DNA of 64,000 bases, taken from positions 468,313-532,312 of the forward strand of contig NZ_SNXW01000003.1 of the NCBI RefSeq assembly GCF_004362855.1, given 5' to 3'. Position numbers and translations under genes: made by a program. Origin of the DNA: Aquabacterium commune. Its GTDB lineage: Bacteria; Pseudomonadota; Gammaproteobacteria; Burkholderiales; Burkholderiaceae_C. The first letter of the stretch is position 1. Each line of letters opens with the position of its first letter. The notes under the pieces were generated by a model that ran no database searches, was not told the origin of the DNA, and saw nothing but the letters and a program-made list of their open reading frames with translations. Below, one piece after another: positions 21,337-30,400 of the stretch.

Positions 21337-23282
21337 AGGCTCACCCCCACGCTGAAGTGCAGGCGCCACTGCTGCACCGCTTCGCCGTAGGCCACGTCCA
21401 GGCGGAACGGCCCCACCGGGCTGCGCCAGCGCACGCCGACGCCATAGCCGCGCTTGGCCGACATCTTGCTGAAACGGTCGGCCGCATCACCCGCATCGGC
21501 AAAGATGGCGCCTTGCAGGCCAGGCACGCGCACCGGCAAGTCGTGGGCCAGCTCCAGGCTGGCCGTGGCCACGGAACGCGCACCGGTGGTCACGCCCGCG
21601 ATCTCCACACCCAGCGACCGGTAGGCATAGCCCCGCACCGAGTCATCGCCACCGGCGCGGAACAAAAGCGTGTCGGGCACGCTGACGGACTCGTTGGCCA
21701 GCACCTGCCCCACCTCGCCGCGTGCGGTCAGCTGCCACGCCAGCGGCAGCGGCAGGTAGCCCGTCAGGCGCGTGTGCGCCCGCCCGAAGAAGCCGTGCTG
21801 ATCCAGGGCCGAATAGGTGCGCCCGAAGGTCAACTGCGCCATCGAGGCCGTGCCGCGGGTCGGCAGCAAGCGGTTGTCCACGTCGCGAAAAATCCACTGC
21901 GTGGTGGCGCTCAGGGCCGTGGCATTCGCCACCAGCACGTCGGTGGCCGAGCGCACGCTGGCGTGCTGCAGCTCGACGTAATCGGCGCGCTCCAGCCGCT
22001 CGCCTTCGCGCAAGAGGCCGACACGCGCCCGCTGGCTGCGGGTGACGGCGTTGTCGCTGTCGGTCAGGCCCGTCGTCTGTGCCGACACCAGACCGCGCTT
22101 GTGGCCCTCCCAGGGGTGGGAGGTGAAGTCGAGCTGGGCGTCCTGCAGGCGCGCGCCCAGCTGCACCTTGGTCTTGGCCTGCCAGTCCAGTCCGAAGGCA
22201 TGGCGGTGCAGGTGCTCCAGCGACAGGCGCGGCCCATTGTCACTGCTGATGCCGATGCCTGCGGTGGCCGACTGCAGCGGCAGCTCGCGCACCTGCACCA
22301 CCAGCGGCGTGGCCTCGGGGTGGCTGGCGTCCAGTGCCGGCGACACGAAGACGCTGTCGAACAGGCCCAGCTTCTGGATGCGCTCCTGCCAGTCCAGCAC
22401 CTGGCGCTCGCGGTAAGGCCCGCCCTGCTTGAACGGCGTCAGGTTGACGATGGCAGATGCCGGCTGGCGCTTCAGCCCCTCGACCTGGATGGGCCCGAAG
22501 GCGAACGCCGGCCCCGAATCGGCCACCAGGAAGAGGCTGGCCGTGTGCGCAGTCGCGTCCACCGTGGCCGACGTGCCGCTCCAGGACGCCAGGGGGTAGG
22601 TGTCGGCGCGCAGCCGGGCCAGGGTGTCGGACTTGGCCGATGACCAGTCGGCCTGGCGGAACACTTCGCCCTCGGGCAAGGCCCACTTTGCCGCCAACTG
22701 GTCGGCCAGGGCCTGCGCCACCGGGTCGCCATCCGAGAGGCGCTGGTCCAGCCCGCCTTCAAAGACGAACTGCACGCGACTCACCTGTGTGCGCGGGCCT
22801 GGCTCGACCGTCACGGTCACCGTCACATCTTGGCGGTCTGCCACCGATGCACCTTCTGCACCGGTGAGCCGCGAGGCGTCGCTGTCCGCCGTCCCGTCCT
22901 GCACCCGGATGCGCACCTGCGCGGCGAAGTAGCCTTGCGCGTCCAGCAGGCTGCGCGCCTGCTCGGGCACCGCCGCCACCAGGCGCCGCAACTCACCGCG
23001 GCTGACGTTGGCATCCTGCTGGAAGCGCGCCAGGTCGAGGTTGGCCTCCAGCAGACTGTCCAGGGGCGATGGCGCATCGACCACCAGGCGCCAGTTCAAG
23101 GGCAGGCGGGCAGCCCGCGGTGATGCCGCAGGTGCCGAAGCGCCCGCCACCGCTGGCATCGCGGGCGTCACAGGCACCACCTGAGCCCACGCCACCAGCG
23201 GCCCAGCCAAGGACCCCACCAGACACCCGACCAGGCACCCAGCCATCCTCACAGCCAGGCGAAGCCCGCAGGACAAGCTCAT
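21333..23282 (-). CDS. tamA: Outer-membrane assembly factor TamA (BamA family)
   Basis: Outer-membrane partner of TamB. The 649-residue product has a signal peptide (MSLSCGLRLAVRMAGCLVGC, cleavage near WAQ), POTRA-type domains (about 60-340, with FGPIQVEGLKRQPASAIVN in the last) and a C-terminal 16-stranded barrel (about 350-649) with GGDDSVRGYAYRSLG and the final strand WRLHFSVGVSL. The ATG at 23282 overlaps the stop of the VWA gene (ATGA), and its stop overlaps the tamB GTG, so the three are translationally coupled. Confidence 0.93.
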
Positions 23283-24451
23283 TTGCTCAACAGACGCATG
23301 GCGCTTTCCAGGCCCTGCAAACTCATGGGGAACATGCGCCCGCCCACCAGCTGCTGCATGATGGACACGCTCTGGCGGTAGCCCCACACACCCTGCGGCT
23401 CGGGGTTGATCCAGGCGTGGTTGGGGAAGGCGTGCGTCAGGCGTGCGATCCACTCCGCGCCGGCTTCCTCGTTGTTGTACTCCACGCTGCCGTGCGGCTG
23501 CAGGATCTCGTAAGGGCTCATGGTCGCATCGCCCACGAAGATCAGCTTGTAGTCCTTGTTGTACTTGCGCAGGATGTCCCAGGTCGGGACCTTCTCGGTG
23601 AAGCGGCGGTGGTTGTTCTTCCACATGAAGTCATAGACGCAGTTGTGGAAGTAGAAAAACTCCAGGTGCTTGAACTCGCTCTTGGCCGCCGAAAACAACT
23701 CCTCCACGCGGTGCACGTGGTCGTCCATCGAACCGCCCACGTCCATCAGCAGCAGCACCTTCACGGTGTTGTGGCGCTCGGGCACCATCTTGATGTCCAG
23801 CATGCCGGCATTGGCCGCCGTGGCGTGGATGGTGTGGTCCAGGTCGAGTTCCTCGGCCGCACCCTGGCGGGCGAATTTGCGCAGGCGGCGCAAGGCCACC
23901 TTGATGCTGCGGGTGTCGAGTTCGATCGAGTCGTCGTAGTCCTTGAACTCGCGCTTGTCCCACACCTTCACCGCGCTGCGGTTGCGCGACTTGTCCTGGC
24001 CGATGCGGATCCCCTCCGGGTTATAACCGTGTGCGCCAAACGGCGAGGTGCCACCCGTGCCGATCCACTTGTTGCCGCCCTCGTGGCGCTCTTTCTGTTC
24101 TTCGAGCAGCTGCTTGATGCGGTCCATGAGCTTGTCCCAGCCCATGGCCTCGATCCTGGCCTTGTCCTCGGGCGTGAGTTCGCGCTCGAAATGCTTGCGC
24201 AGCCAATCCAAGGGAATGTCCTTGCCCATCTCCAGCGCGGCCGAGCCCCCCCTGAAATAGGTGGCAAAAGCGCGGTCGAATTTGTCGAAATGCGCTTCGT
24301 TCTTGACCAGCGACATCCTCGCAAGGTGGTAGAACTCGTCCACCGACGGTTCGATGACGTCCGCCTTGATCGCCTCCAGCAAGCTGAGGTACTCGGGGAT
24401 GGTCACCGGCAGTCGGGCCGCACGCAAGGCGAAGAAGAAGTCGATGAGCAT
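23279..24451 (-). CDS. CoxE-like VWA domain protein
   Basis: A 390-residue cytoplasmic protein of the CoxE/DUF1525-type VWA family that usually works with a MoxR ATPase as a chaperone-like pair for cofactor or metal-enzyme maturation. It begins IDFFFALRAARLPVTIPEYL; the C-terminal VWA (about 195-390) has a MIDAS motif, DVGGSMD, and later FVGDATMSPYEI. The start at 24451 is the one that opens directly on the family N-terminus; longer readings are spurious. It overlaps tamA. The matching MoxR gene (25790-26632, same strand) is separated from it by a diguanylate cyclase on the opposite strand. Confidence 0.9.
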   Translation of the reverse strand: MLIDFFFALRAARLPVTIPEYLSLLEAIKADVIEPSVDEFYHLARMSLVKNEAHFDKFDRAFATYFRGGSAALEMGKDIPLDWLRKHFERELTPEDKARIEAMGWDKLMDRIKQLLEEQKERHEGGNKWIGTGGTSPFGAHGYNPEGIRIGQDKSRNRSAVKVWDKREFKDYDDSIELDTRSIKVALRRLRKFARQGAAEELDLDHTIHATAANAGMLDIKMVPERHNTVKVLLLMDVGGSMDDHVHRVEELFSAAKSEFKHLEFFYFHNCVYDFMWKNNHRRFTEKVPTWDILRKYNKDYKLIFVGDATMSPYEILQPHGSVEYNNEEAGAEWIARLTHAFPNHAWINPEPQGVWGYRQSVSIMQQLVGGRMFPMSLQGLESAMRLLSK

Positions 24452-24580
24452 AGGCTGTCCTGCGAATCTGGCGCTATTTTGACCCCTGAACGGGTGTCCT
24501 GCCAGGGCCAGGCCATGATCCGGCATCGAAGCAGCACAGAGGCGACACGGCAGCGGCATTGAGTTGGAGTCCCCGCGCGC

Positions 24581-25762
24581 ATGCACATCTCTCCCCACCT
24601 GCTGTTGACAGCCTACATCCTGCTGATGCACAGCCTCACCACGGCCATGTGGCTGATTGGCGGGCGCTGGATGGGGCTGTCGCGGCGCGCCGCCGCCGAG
24701 TGGATGCGCGCCAGCATCGCCAACGGCGCCGCGCTGCTGGTCACGGTGACCGAAGGCGGCACCCACAGCAGCCTGCAGGTGATGCTGGCCTGCACCCTGG
24801 CGGTGCTGGGCGCGGCCTCGCTGCGACGCGGTTTGCTGTCCTTCCTGCGCATGCCCCACACCACGTCCGACTTCGTTCGCCTGGTCGCAGGCATGGCGGC
24901 TTTCAACCTGCTGCTGTGCGCCCCGCTGGGGTGGCCTTCCCTGGGCATCTTCGCGTCCTGCCTGGTCATGGTGGCCCTGCTGCTGAAATGCGCCCGAGAG
25001 ACCCACGCCGCCATTGCCCGCGAGTTCCGCCCGGGCACGGCCTTGGCGTCCAGCGTGGTGCTGTGTGCCACCGCCCTCGTGTTCACGCTCACCAGCGTCG
25101 CCGTGCTCATGGGCCAGACAGGCGCACAGGCCCTGCTGCCCCCGCTGGAAGTGCGCCAGGTCGCGCTGGTGTTCGTGACAGCGGTGCTGTCCATCGTGGT
25201 CGCGTTCGTGCAGGGCTACATCGTGGTCATGCGCCTGGTCAACCGGCTGCAGCACCTGTCACAGCACGACAGCCTGACCGGCTTGCTCAACCGCCGCGCC
25301 ATCGAGCAATGCCTGGCCCGCGAGGCACACCGCCTGCAGCGCTTCAACGAACCGTTCTCGGTGCTGCTGGTGGACATCGACCACTTCAAGCGCATCAACG
25401 ACCTGCTGGGCCATGCGGCCGGCGACGAGGTCTTGCGCCAGGTGGCCCAGACGCTGGCGGATCAGGCCCGCGAGGTGGACCGCGTCGCCCGCTATGGCGG
25501 CGAGGAGTTCTGCGTGCTGCTGCCCCACACCGAGCACGAGGGCGCCGTGCAAGCCGCCGAGCGCCTGCGCGCCGCCGTGCACGGGCGCGAAATCACCTGG
25601 CACGACGAGACCCTGGGCGTGACCATCAGCACCGGCGTGGCCTGTGCGACAGACCCCACCGAGCCCATGGACGCGCTGCTGCGGCGCGCCGACGACGCCC
25701 TCTACCGTGCGAAGGCCCAGGGTCGCAACCGGGTGGAAGTGGCCGACCCGCTGGCCGCCTGA
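24581..25762 (+). CDS. Membrane-bound diguanylate cyclase
   Basis: Makes cyclic di-GMP from two GTP. The 393-residue protein has six or seven N-terminal membrane segments (to about residue 215) serving as a sensor of unknown ligand, a short linker helix (VVMRLVNRLQHLSQHDSLTG), and a GGDEF domain (about 225-390) with active-site GGEEF, DIDHFKRINDLLGHAAGDEVL and a C-terminal ADDALYRAKAQGRNR. I see no RxxD inhibitory site directly before GGEEF (the residues are VARY). It sits between the moxR and VWA genes on the other strand. Cyclic di-GMP could influence retention of the RTX adhesin nearby, but this is only a positional inference. Confidence 0.9.
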   Translation: MHISPHLLLTAYILLMHSLTTAMWLIGGRWMGLSRRAAAEWMRASIANGAALLVTVTEGGTHSSLQVMLACTLAVLGAASLRRGLLSFLRMPHTTSDFVRLVAGMAAFNLLLCAPLGWPSLGIFASCLVMVALLLKCARETHAAIAREFRPGTALASSVVLCATALVFTLTSVAVLMGQTGAQALLPPLEVRQVALVFVTAVLSIVVAFVQGYIVVMRLVNRLQHLSQHDSLTGLLNRRAIEQCLAREAHRLQRFNEPFSVLLVDIDHFKRINDLLGHAAGDEVLRQVAQTLADQAREVDRVARYGGEEFCVLLPHTEHEGAVQAAERLRAAVHGREITWHDETLGVTISTGVACATDPTEPMDALLRRADDALYRAKAQGRNRVEVADPLAA

Positions 25763-25789
25763 GGCTGCAAAGCGGGCCCTGACGGCAGC

Positions 25790-26632
25790 TCAGCGGTTGT
25801 GGCGGGCCATGTGGACCAGGCGCTCGAACAGGCTGAGGTCCTGCTCGTTCTTGAGCAGCGCGCCCACCAGCGGCGGCACGCTGACCTTCTCGTCTTTGCT
25901 CTGCAGCGCCTCGGCCGGGATGTCCTCGGCCACCAGCAGCTTGAGCCAGTCGATCAGTTCCGAGGTGCTCGGCTTCTTCTTCAGGCCGGGCAGGTTGCGC
26001 ACCTCGTAGAAGTGGCGCATGGCCGCCGACAGCAAATCCTGCTTGATGTGCGGGAAGTGCACATCGACGATCTGCTTCATCGTCGTGGCGTCGGGGAAGC
26101 GGATGTAGTGGAAGAAGCAGCGGCGCAGGAAGGCGTCGGGCAGGTCTTTTTCGTTGTTCGAGGTGATGATCACCAGCGGCCGGTGGCGGGCCTTGACCAG
26201 CTGGCGCGTCTCGTACACGTAGAACTCCATGCGGTCGATTTCGCGCAGGAGGTCATTCGGGAATTCGATGTCGGCCTTGTCGATTTCGTCGATCAGCAGG
26301 GCCACCGGCTGGTCGGCGTCGAAGGCCTGCCACAACACACCCTTGACGATGTAGTTGTGGATGTCCTTGACCTTTTCCTCGCCGAGCTGGCTGTCGCGCA
26401 GGCGGCTGACCGCGTCGTATTCGTACAGGCCCTGCTGCGCCTTGGTGGTCGATTTGATGTGCCATTGCAACAGCGGCATGCCGAGTGCCATCGAGACTTG
26501 CTCGGCCAGCATGGTCTTGCCGGTGCCTGGCTCGCCCTTGACCAACAGCGGGCGCTGGAGTTTCAGCGCGGCATTGACAGCGAGTTTCAGGTCGTCGGTG
26601 GCGACGTATTCGTCGGTTCCTTGGAATTTCAT
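25790..26632 (-). CDS. MoxR-family AAA+ ATPase
   Basis: A 280-residue AAA+ ATPase. It has Walker A (GEPGTGKT, about residue 34-41), Walker B (LLIDEIDKAD, about 113-122), sensor 1 (VIITSNNEKDLPDAFLRRC) and a helical lid domain towards the C-terminus. MoxR proteins act with VWA partners in maturation of metal or cofactor enzymes; the CoxE-like VWA gene lies 1.3 kb downstream on the same strand with the diguanylate cyclase gene inserted between. The start is chosen at MKFQGTDEYVAT, the family's usual beginning; longer readings cross the divergent promoter of the cytochrome gene. Confidence 0.92.
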   Translation of the reverse strand: MKFQGTDEYVATDDLKLAVNAALKLQRPLLVKGEPGTGKTMLAEQVSMALGMPLLQWHIKSTTKAQQGLYEYDAVSRLRDSQLGEEKVKDIHNYIVKGVLWQAFDADQPVALLIDEIDKADIEFPNDLLREIDRMEFYVYETRQLVKARHRPLVIITSNNEKDLPDAFLRRCFFHYIRFPDATTMKQIVDVHFPHIKQDLLSAAMRHFYEVRNLPGLKKKPSTSELIDWLKLLVAEDIPAEALQSKDEKVSVPPLVGALLKNEQDLSLFERLVHMARHNR

Positions 26633-26740
26633 GCGCAGACTCAACCGGGTTGTTACTGTGTTCGAGTATAGGGCGAGCCCCAATAATGCCCCGAACCCTG
26701 TGTTTTTCCCTGCCGGACATCCCTTCCTGACCGACGACCC

Positions 26741-27439
26741 ATGAAAACACCCTCGATGCGCTTTTCCTCCCTGGCCATCATCGCCCTGGCCGCTGGCCTG
26801 ACCGCCTTGGGCAGCTCGGCCGCCCAGGCCCAGACCGCAGACGGCATGGCCGACGCGACCGCCGCCCGCCAGAAAGTCGCCATGTGCATCGGTTGCCATG
26901 GCATCGCGGGCTACCAGGCCAGCTTCCCCGAGGTGCACAAGGTGCCCAAGATCTCGGGGCAGAACGCGAAGTACATCGCCGCGGCACTCACCGCCTACCG
27001 CAAGGGCGAGCGCAAGCACCCGACGATGAAGGGCATTGCCGCGTCCATGAGCGACCAGGACATCGCCGACGTGGCTGCCTTCTACGAGGCCAGCGGCAAG
27101 GACCTGCCCTCACCTGCGGCCTCAGCCGCCCCTGCGGCACCGTCCGCCGACATCCAGGCGCTGCTCACCAAGGGCAATTGCATGGCTTGCCATGGCGCCG
27201 ACCTGAACAAGCCCATCGACGCCAGCTACCCGAAGATCGCCGGACAGCACGCCGACTACCTGTACGTGGCGCTGAAGTCCTACCAGACCGAGCGCAACCC
27301 GCAGATCGGCCGGGCCAACGCCATCATGGGCACCCAGGCCAAGCTGTTCACCCACACCGAGCTCAAGCAGTTGGCCACCTACGTGGCCAGCCTGCCCGGC
27401 GAGCTCAAGACCGTGGCACAGCCGAAGCTGCGCCGCTGA
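26741..27439 (+). CDS. Cytochrome c4-like dihaem cytochrome
   Basis: Periplasmic electron carrier to terminal oxidases. The 232-residue protein has a signal peptide (hydrophobic core about 10-26, SSAAQAQ cleavage) and two homologous class I cytochrome domains with haem motifs CIGCH and CMACH, each followed by a region with KISGQNAKYIAAALTAYRKGER or its equivalent KIAGQHADYLYVALKSYQ. Distal methionines are available in HPTMKGIAASM and NAIMGTQAKL. The domains are joined by an Ala/Pro-rich linker. It is divergent from moxR with a 108-base shared promoter region and converges on the adhesin gene. Confidence 0.9.
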   Translation: MKTPSMRFSSLAIIALAAGLTALGSSAAQAQTADGMADATAARQKVAMCIGCHGIAGYQASFPEVHKVPKISGQNAKYIAAALTAYRKGERKHPTMKGIAASMSDQDIADVAAFYEASGKDLPSPAASAAPAAPSADIQALLTKGNCMACHGADLNKPIDASYPKIAGQHADYLYVALKSYQTERNPQIGRANAIMGTQAKLFTHTELKQLATYVASLPGELKTVAQPKLRR

Positions 27440-27450
27440 TCAGGCGCTGA

Positions 27451-30400
27451 TCAGGCGTCCACCAGCAGCTTGCCTTGCTCGACGAGCTTGGCAATCAACT
27501 GCTGCTCGCTCAGGCCCGCACCCAGGCGGGCCACCAGGTCCACGTTGTCCAGCACGATGCGCTGGTCGGCCGCACCCATGTTCGCATCGGTGGTGCTGAA
27601 ATCGCCGATGCTGCTGACGCGGATGACGGTGCTGCCCGCCTCGGCGTTGATGTGGATGTACTGGCCGATGTTGTAGAGGCCCGAGCTGCCATGCTCGCCT
27701 TGCAGCAGGTCGCGCAGGTCGAGCACATCGCCACCGCGGTTGGGCAAGGCCGCGCCGAAATCGCGCACGTGGTCTTCGGCGGGTGCCATCGGCGTGCCCG
27801 CATCGCTGAAGCGCCACGCGAACACATCGCTGCCCTGACCACCTTCCAGCTGGTCGTTGCCGGCACCGCCCACCAAGGTGTCCCGGCCCAGGCCGCCGCG
27901 CAGCTCGTCGTTGCCCGCATTGCCCACCAGGATGTCGCTGCCATCGCTGCCCGTCAGGGCGTCGTTGCCCTCGCGGCCCATCATGAACTGGCTGCTGCCA
28001 TCGCCCGAGATCGCGTTGTCGGCCGCCGTGCCCACGCGGACATCGGTGTGGTCCAGGTTGATGTTGAGCACCGACTTGCCGGCGTCGCCATCGTGGTCCA
28101 CCAGGGTGAAGGTGATCTGCTCCTGGATCTGGCCGAAGCTGCCCGAAGGCGCGGCGTAGCTGTACTCGGAGGTCAGCATGTTGACGGTGAACACGCCGCC
28201 CGCATCGGTCGTGAACGTCTTCACCGCGTTCTGACCGGCCACGAATGCCTGGGTCTTGCCGTCGATGGTGACGGCGCCAACGTGGTCGAAGCCATCGGCG
28301 CCGACCAGGCCCCCGGCGCTGGTGGCCGTGTTGACCAAGCGGCCCGAGATGGTGTCGCGGGTCGAGCTGTTGAGCGCGCCGGTCAGGCCATCGAAGGCCG
28401 TGATGAGGGTGGCGCTCAGATCCGAGGAAGCCTGGCCGTCGTAGGCGATGGCGTCCAGCGCCGCCTGGCCCGACGGCCCCACTTCGGCGCCCAGGCCCAC
28501 GGCCTGGCTCTTGATCTGGTGCTCGTTGAGGAAGCTCGTCCAGCCGTTGGCGGTCAGGGGGCTGACGCCGCCCAGGTCCGACGGGTTGCCGCCGGCCAGG
28601 AAGTAGGACACGTTCTGGGCATCGGCCAGCTTGCCGACGCTGTCGAAGGCGTCACGCGCGGCCAACAGGGCCACCGCGTGGTTGAGCTCGTTGCTGCCAC
28701 CGGCGTTCAGCGCGGCCAGCAGCGCCTTGGCCTCGCCGGCGCTGAGCCAGTGGTCGGTCTGGGCCTGGGCCGTGCCCGAGAACGTGACCACGCGCACAGC
28801 CACCTCGCCGAACTGGTCGTAGCGGTCGATGAGCTGGGTCAGGGACTTCACCGCGGCCTGCAGGCGGGTGAGGTCGCCCACACCGCTGGCAGCCCCCATG
28901 GCGCTGGACGTGTCCAGCACCAGCAGGAGGTTGGTGTCCAGGGTCGTGGCCGAGACGTCGATGGTCGCGGGCAGGCGCGGCTGGTCGTCCATCACGTGGA
29001 TGGTCAAGGTGCCATTGCCAGCATCCGTGGTGGCGCCCACCGGCTGCATGGCGAACCGGATGTCCTGCACATCGCTGCCGTCGGCGTGCTGGAGGGCCTG
29101 CAGCAGCGAGAAGCTGACGCCGCCCTGGCCGTCGGTGCTCAAGCGCGCCACCAGGGGCGCATCGGCGGTGCTGCCAGCACGGGCCACGAGGTCGCCGTTG
29201 GCCTCGGTGGTCCAGACCAGCTTCTGGCCGCTGATGCTGGTGAACAGCGCGTCGGCCGGTGCCTTGAGCGTGATTGGCACAGGTTGATTGCCGGTGTCCA
29301 CCACGCCCAGGCTGCCCTTGAAGATGGAGGGCGTCGGGGTGGTGATGCCCGCCAGGCTGGACTCGTAAACCGTGCCTTCGGCATCGTTGTCACGCACCGT
29401 GACCGCCGCCGTCAGCGGGCCGGCGCCACCAGGGGCCGTGTCACCCGAGGCGGTGGCCTGCAGGCCGACGATTTCCGTGCCTTCCACCGCGTCATCGTTC
29501 AGCGTGGGCACGCGCACCTGCAGCGAGGTCGTGCCAGGCTGGAACACCAGCGCGCCGCTCAGCAACTCCCACTGACCCGTCTTCGGGTTGAGCACTTCCA
29601 GCGGGGTGCTGTCCTCGCCCGGGGTGATGTATTGGCCCTGGCCCGTGACCGGGTCCACCGCACCCGTCAGCAGCTTGAGGGCCACGTCCACGGGGAAGTT
29701 GGAGGGGTGCGTCAGTGACAGCGTGAACACCGCCGGCTGGTCTTCGACCACCGCAGTGCCCGCAGCGATCTGCACGGCGGGGCGGTCGTTGTCGGCCACG
29801 GTCTGGTTGGGGCCCAGGGTGCCGCTGCCGTTGTCAAGGATGGTGCCCGTGCCGGTGCCCTGCCCGATGGTCGCGTTGACCGGTTGGCTGAGCACCACCT
29901 GGAAGGTTTCGCTGCCTTCGTAGGTGCCGTCGTTGGTCACAGGCACGGTGACCTGGGCCGAGGTCTGGTTGGCCGGGATGGTGACGGTCTGCGTGACCAC
30001 GCCCGCATCGGCGCCTTCGCCGGTGCCGACCACGGCCGTGCCGCTGCGGCTGGTGTAGGTGACGGTGACGGGCTGAGCCGAGGGCTTGTCCAGGCTGATG
30101 GTGAAGGTCGCCACGCCGGCACCTTCGTTGACGGTCACCGAGTCGATGGACACGGCCGGCAGCGCGGGTTGGGCGTCGATCACGTGGATGCGCAGGGTGG
30201 CGTCTGGCACACCGCCTGCGGTGGTGGGCGTCAGGCCGAAGTCCAGTGTCAGGTCGGTCTGGCCATTGGCGTGTTGCAGGGGCTGCTTGAGGTCGAAGGT
30301 GTACTGACCATCGGCCGACAAAGTCAGCGAGGCCACGGCGCGCGCACCGGGTGCATCCCCCGCGTAGCCGATCAGGCCGCCGTTGCCGTCGGACTTCCAC

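Noticed and set aside
24451..25255. A longer start for the VWA gene reaching into the diguanylate cyclase
   Set aside because: The extension is the reverse strand of a clear GGDEF gene and has no relation to the CoxE family.
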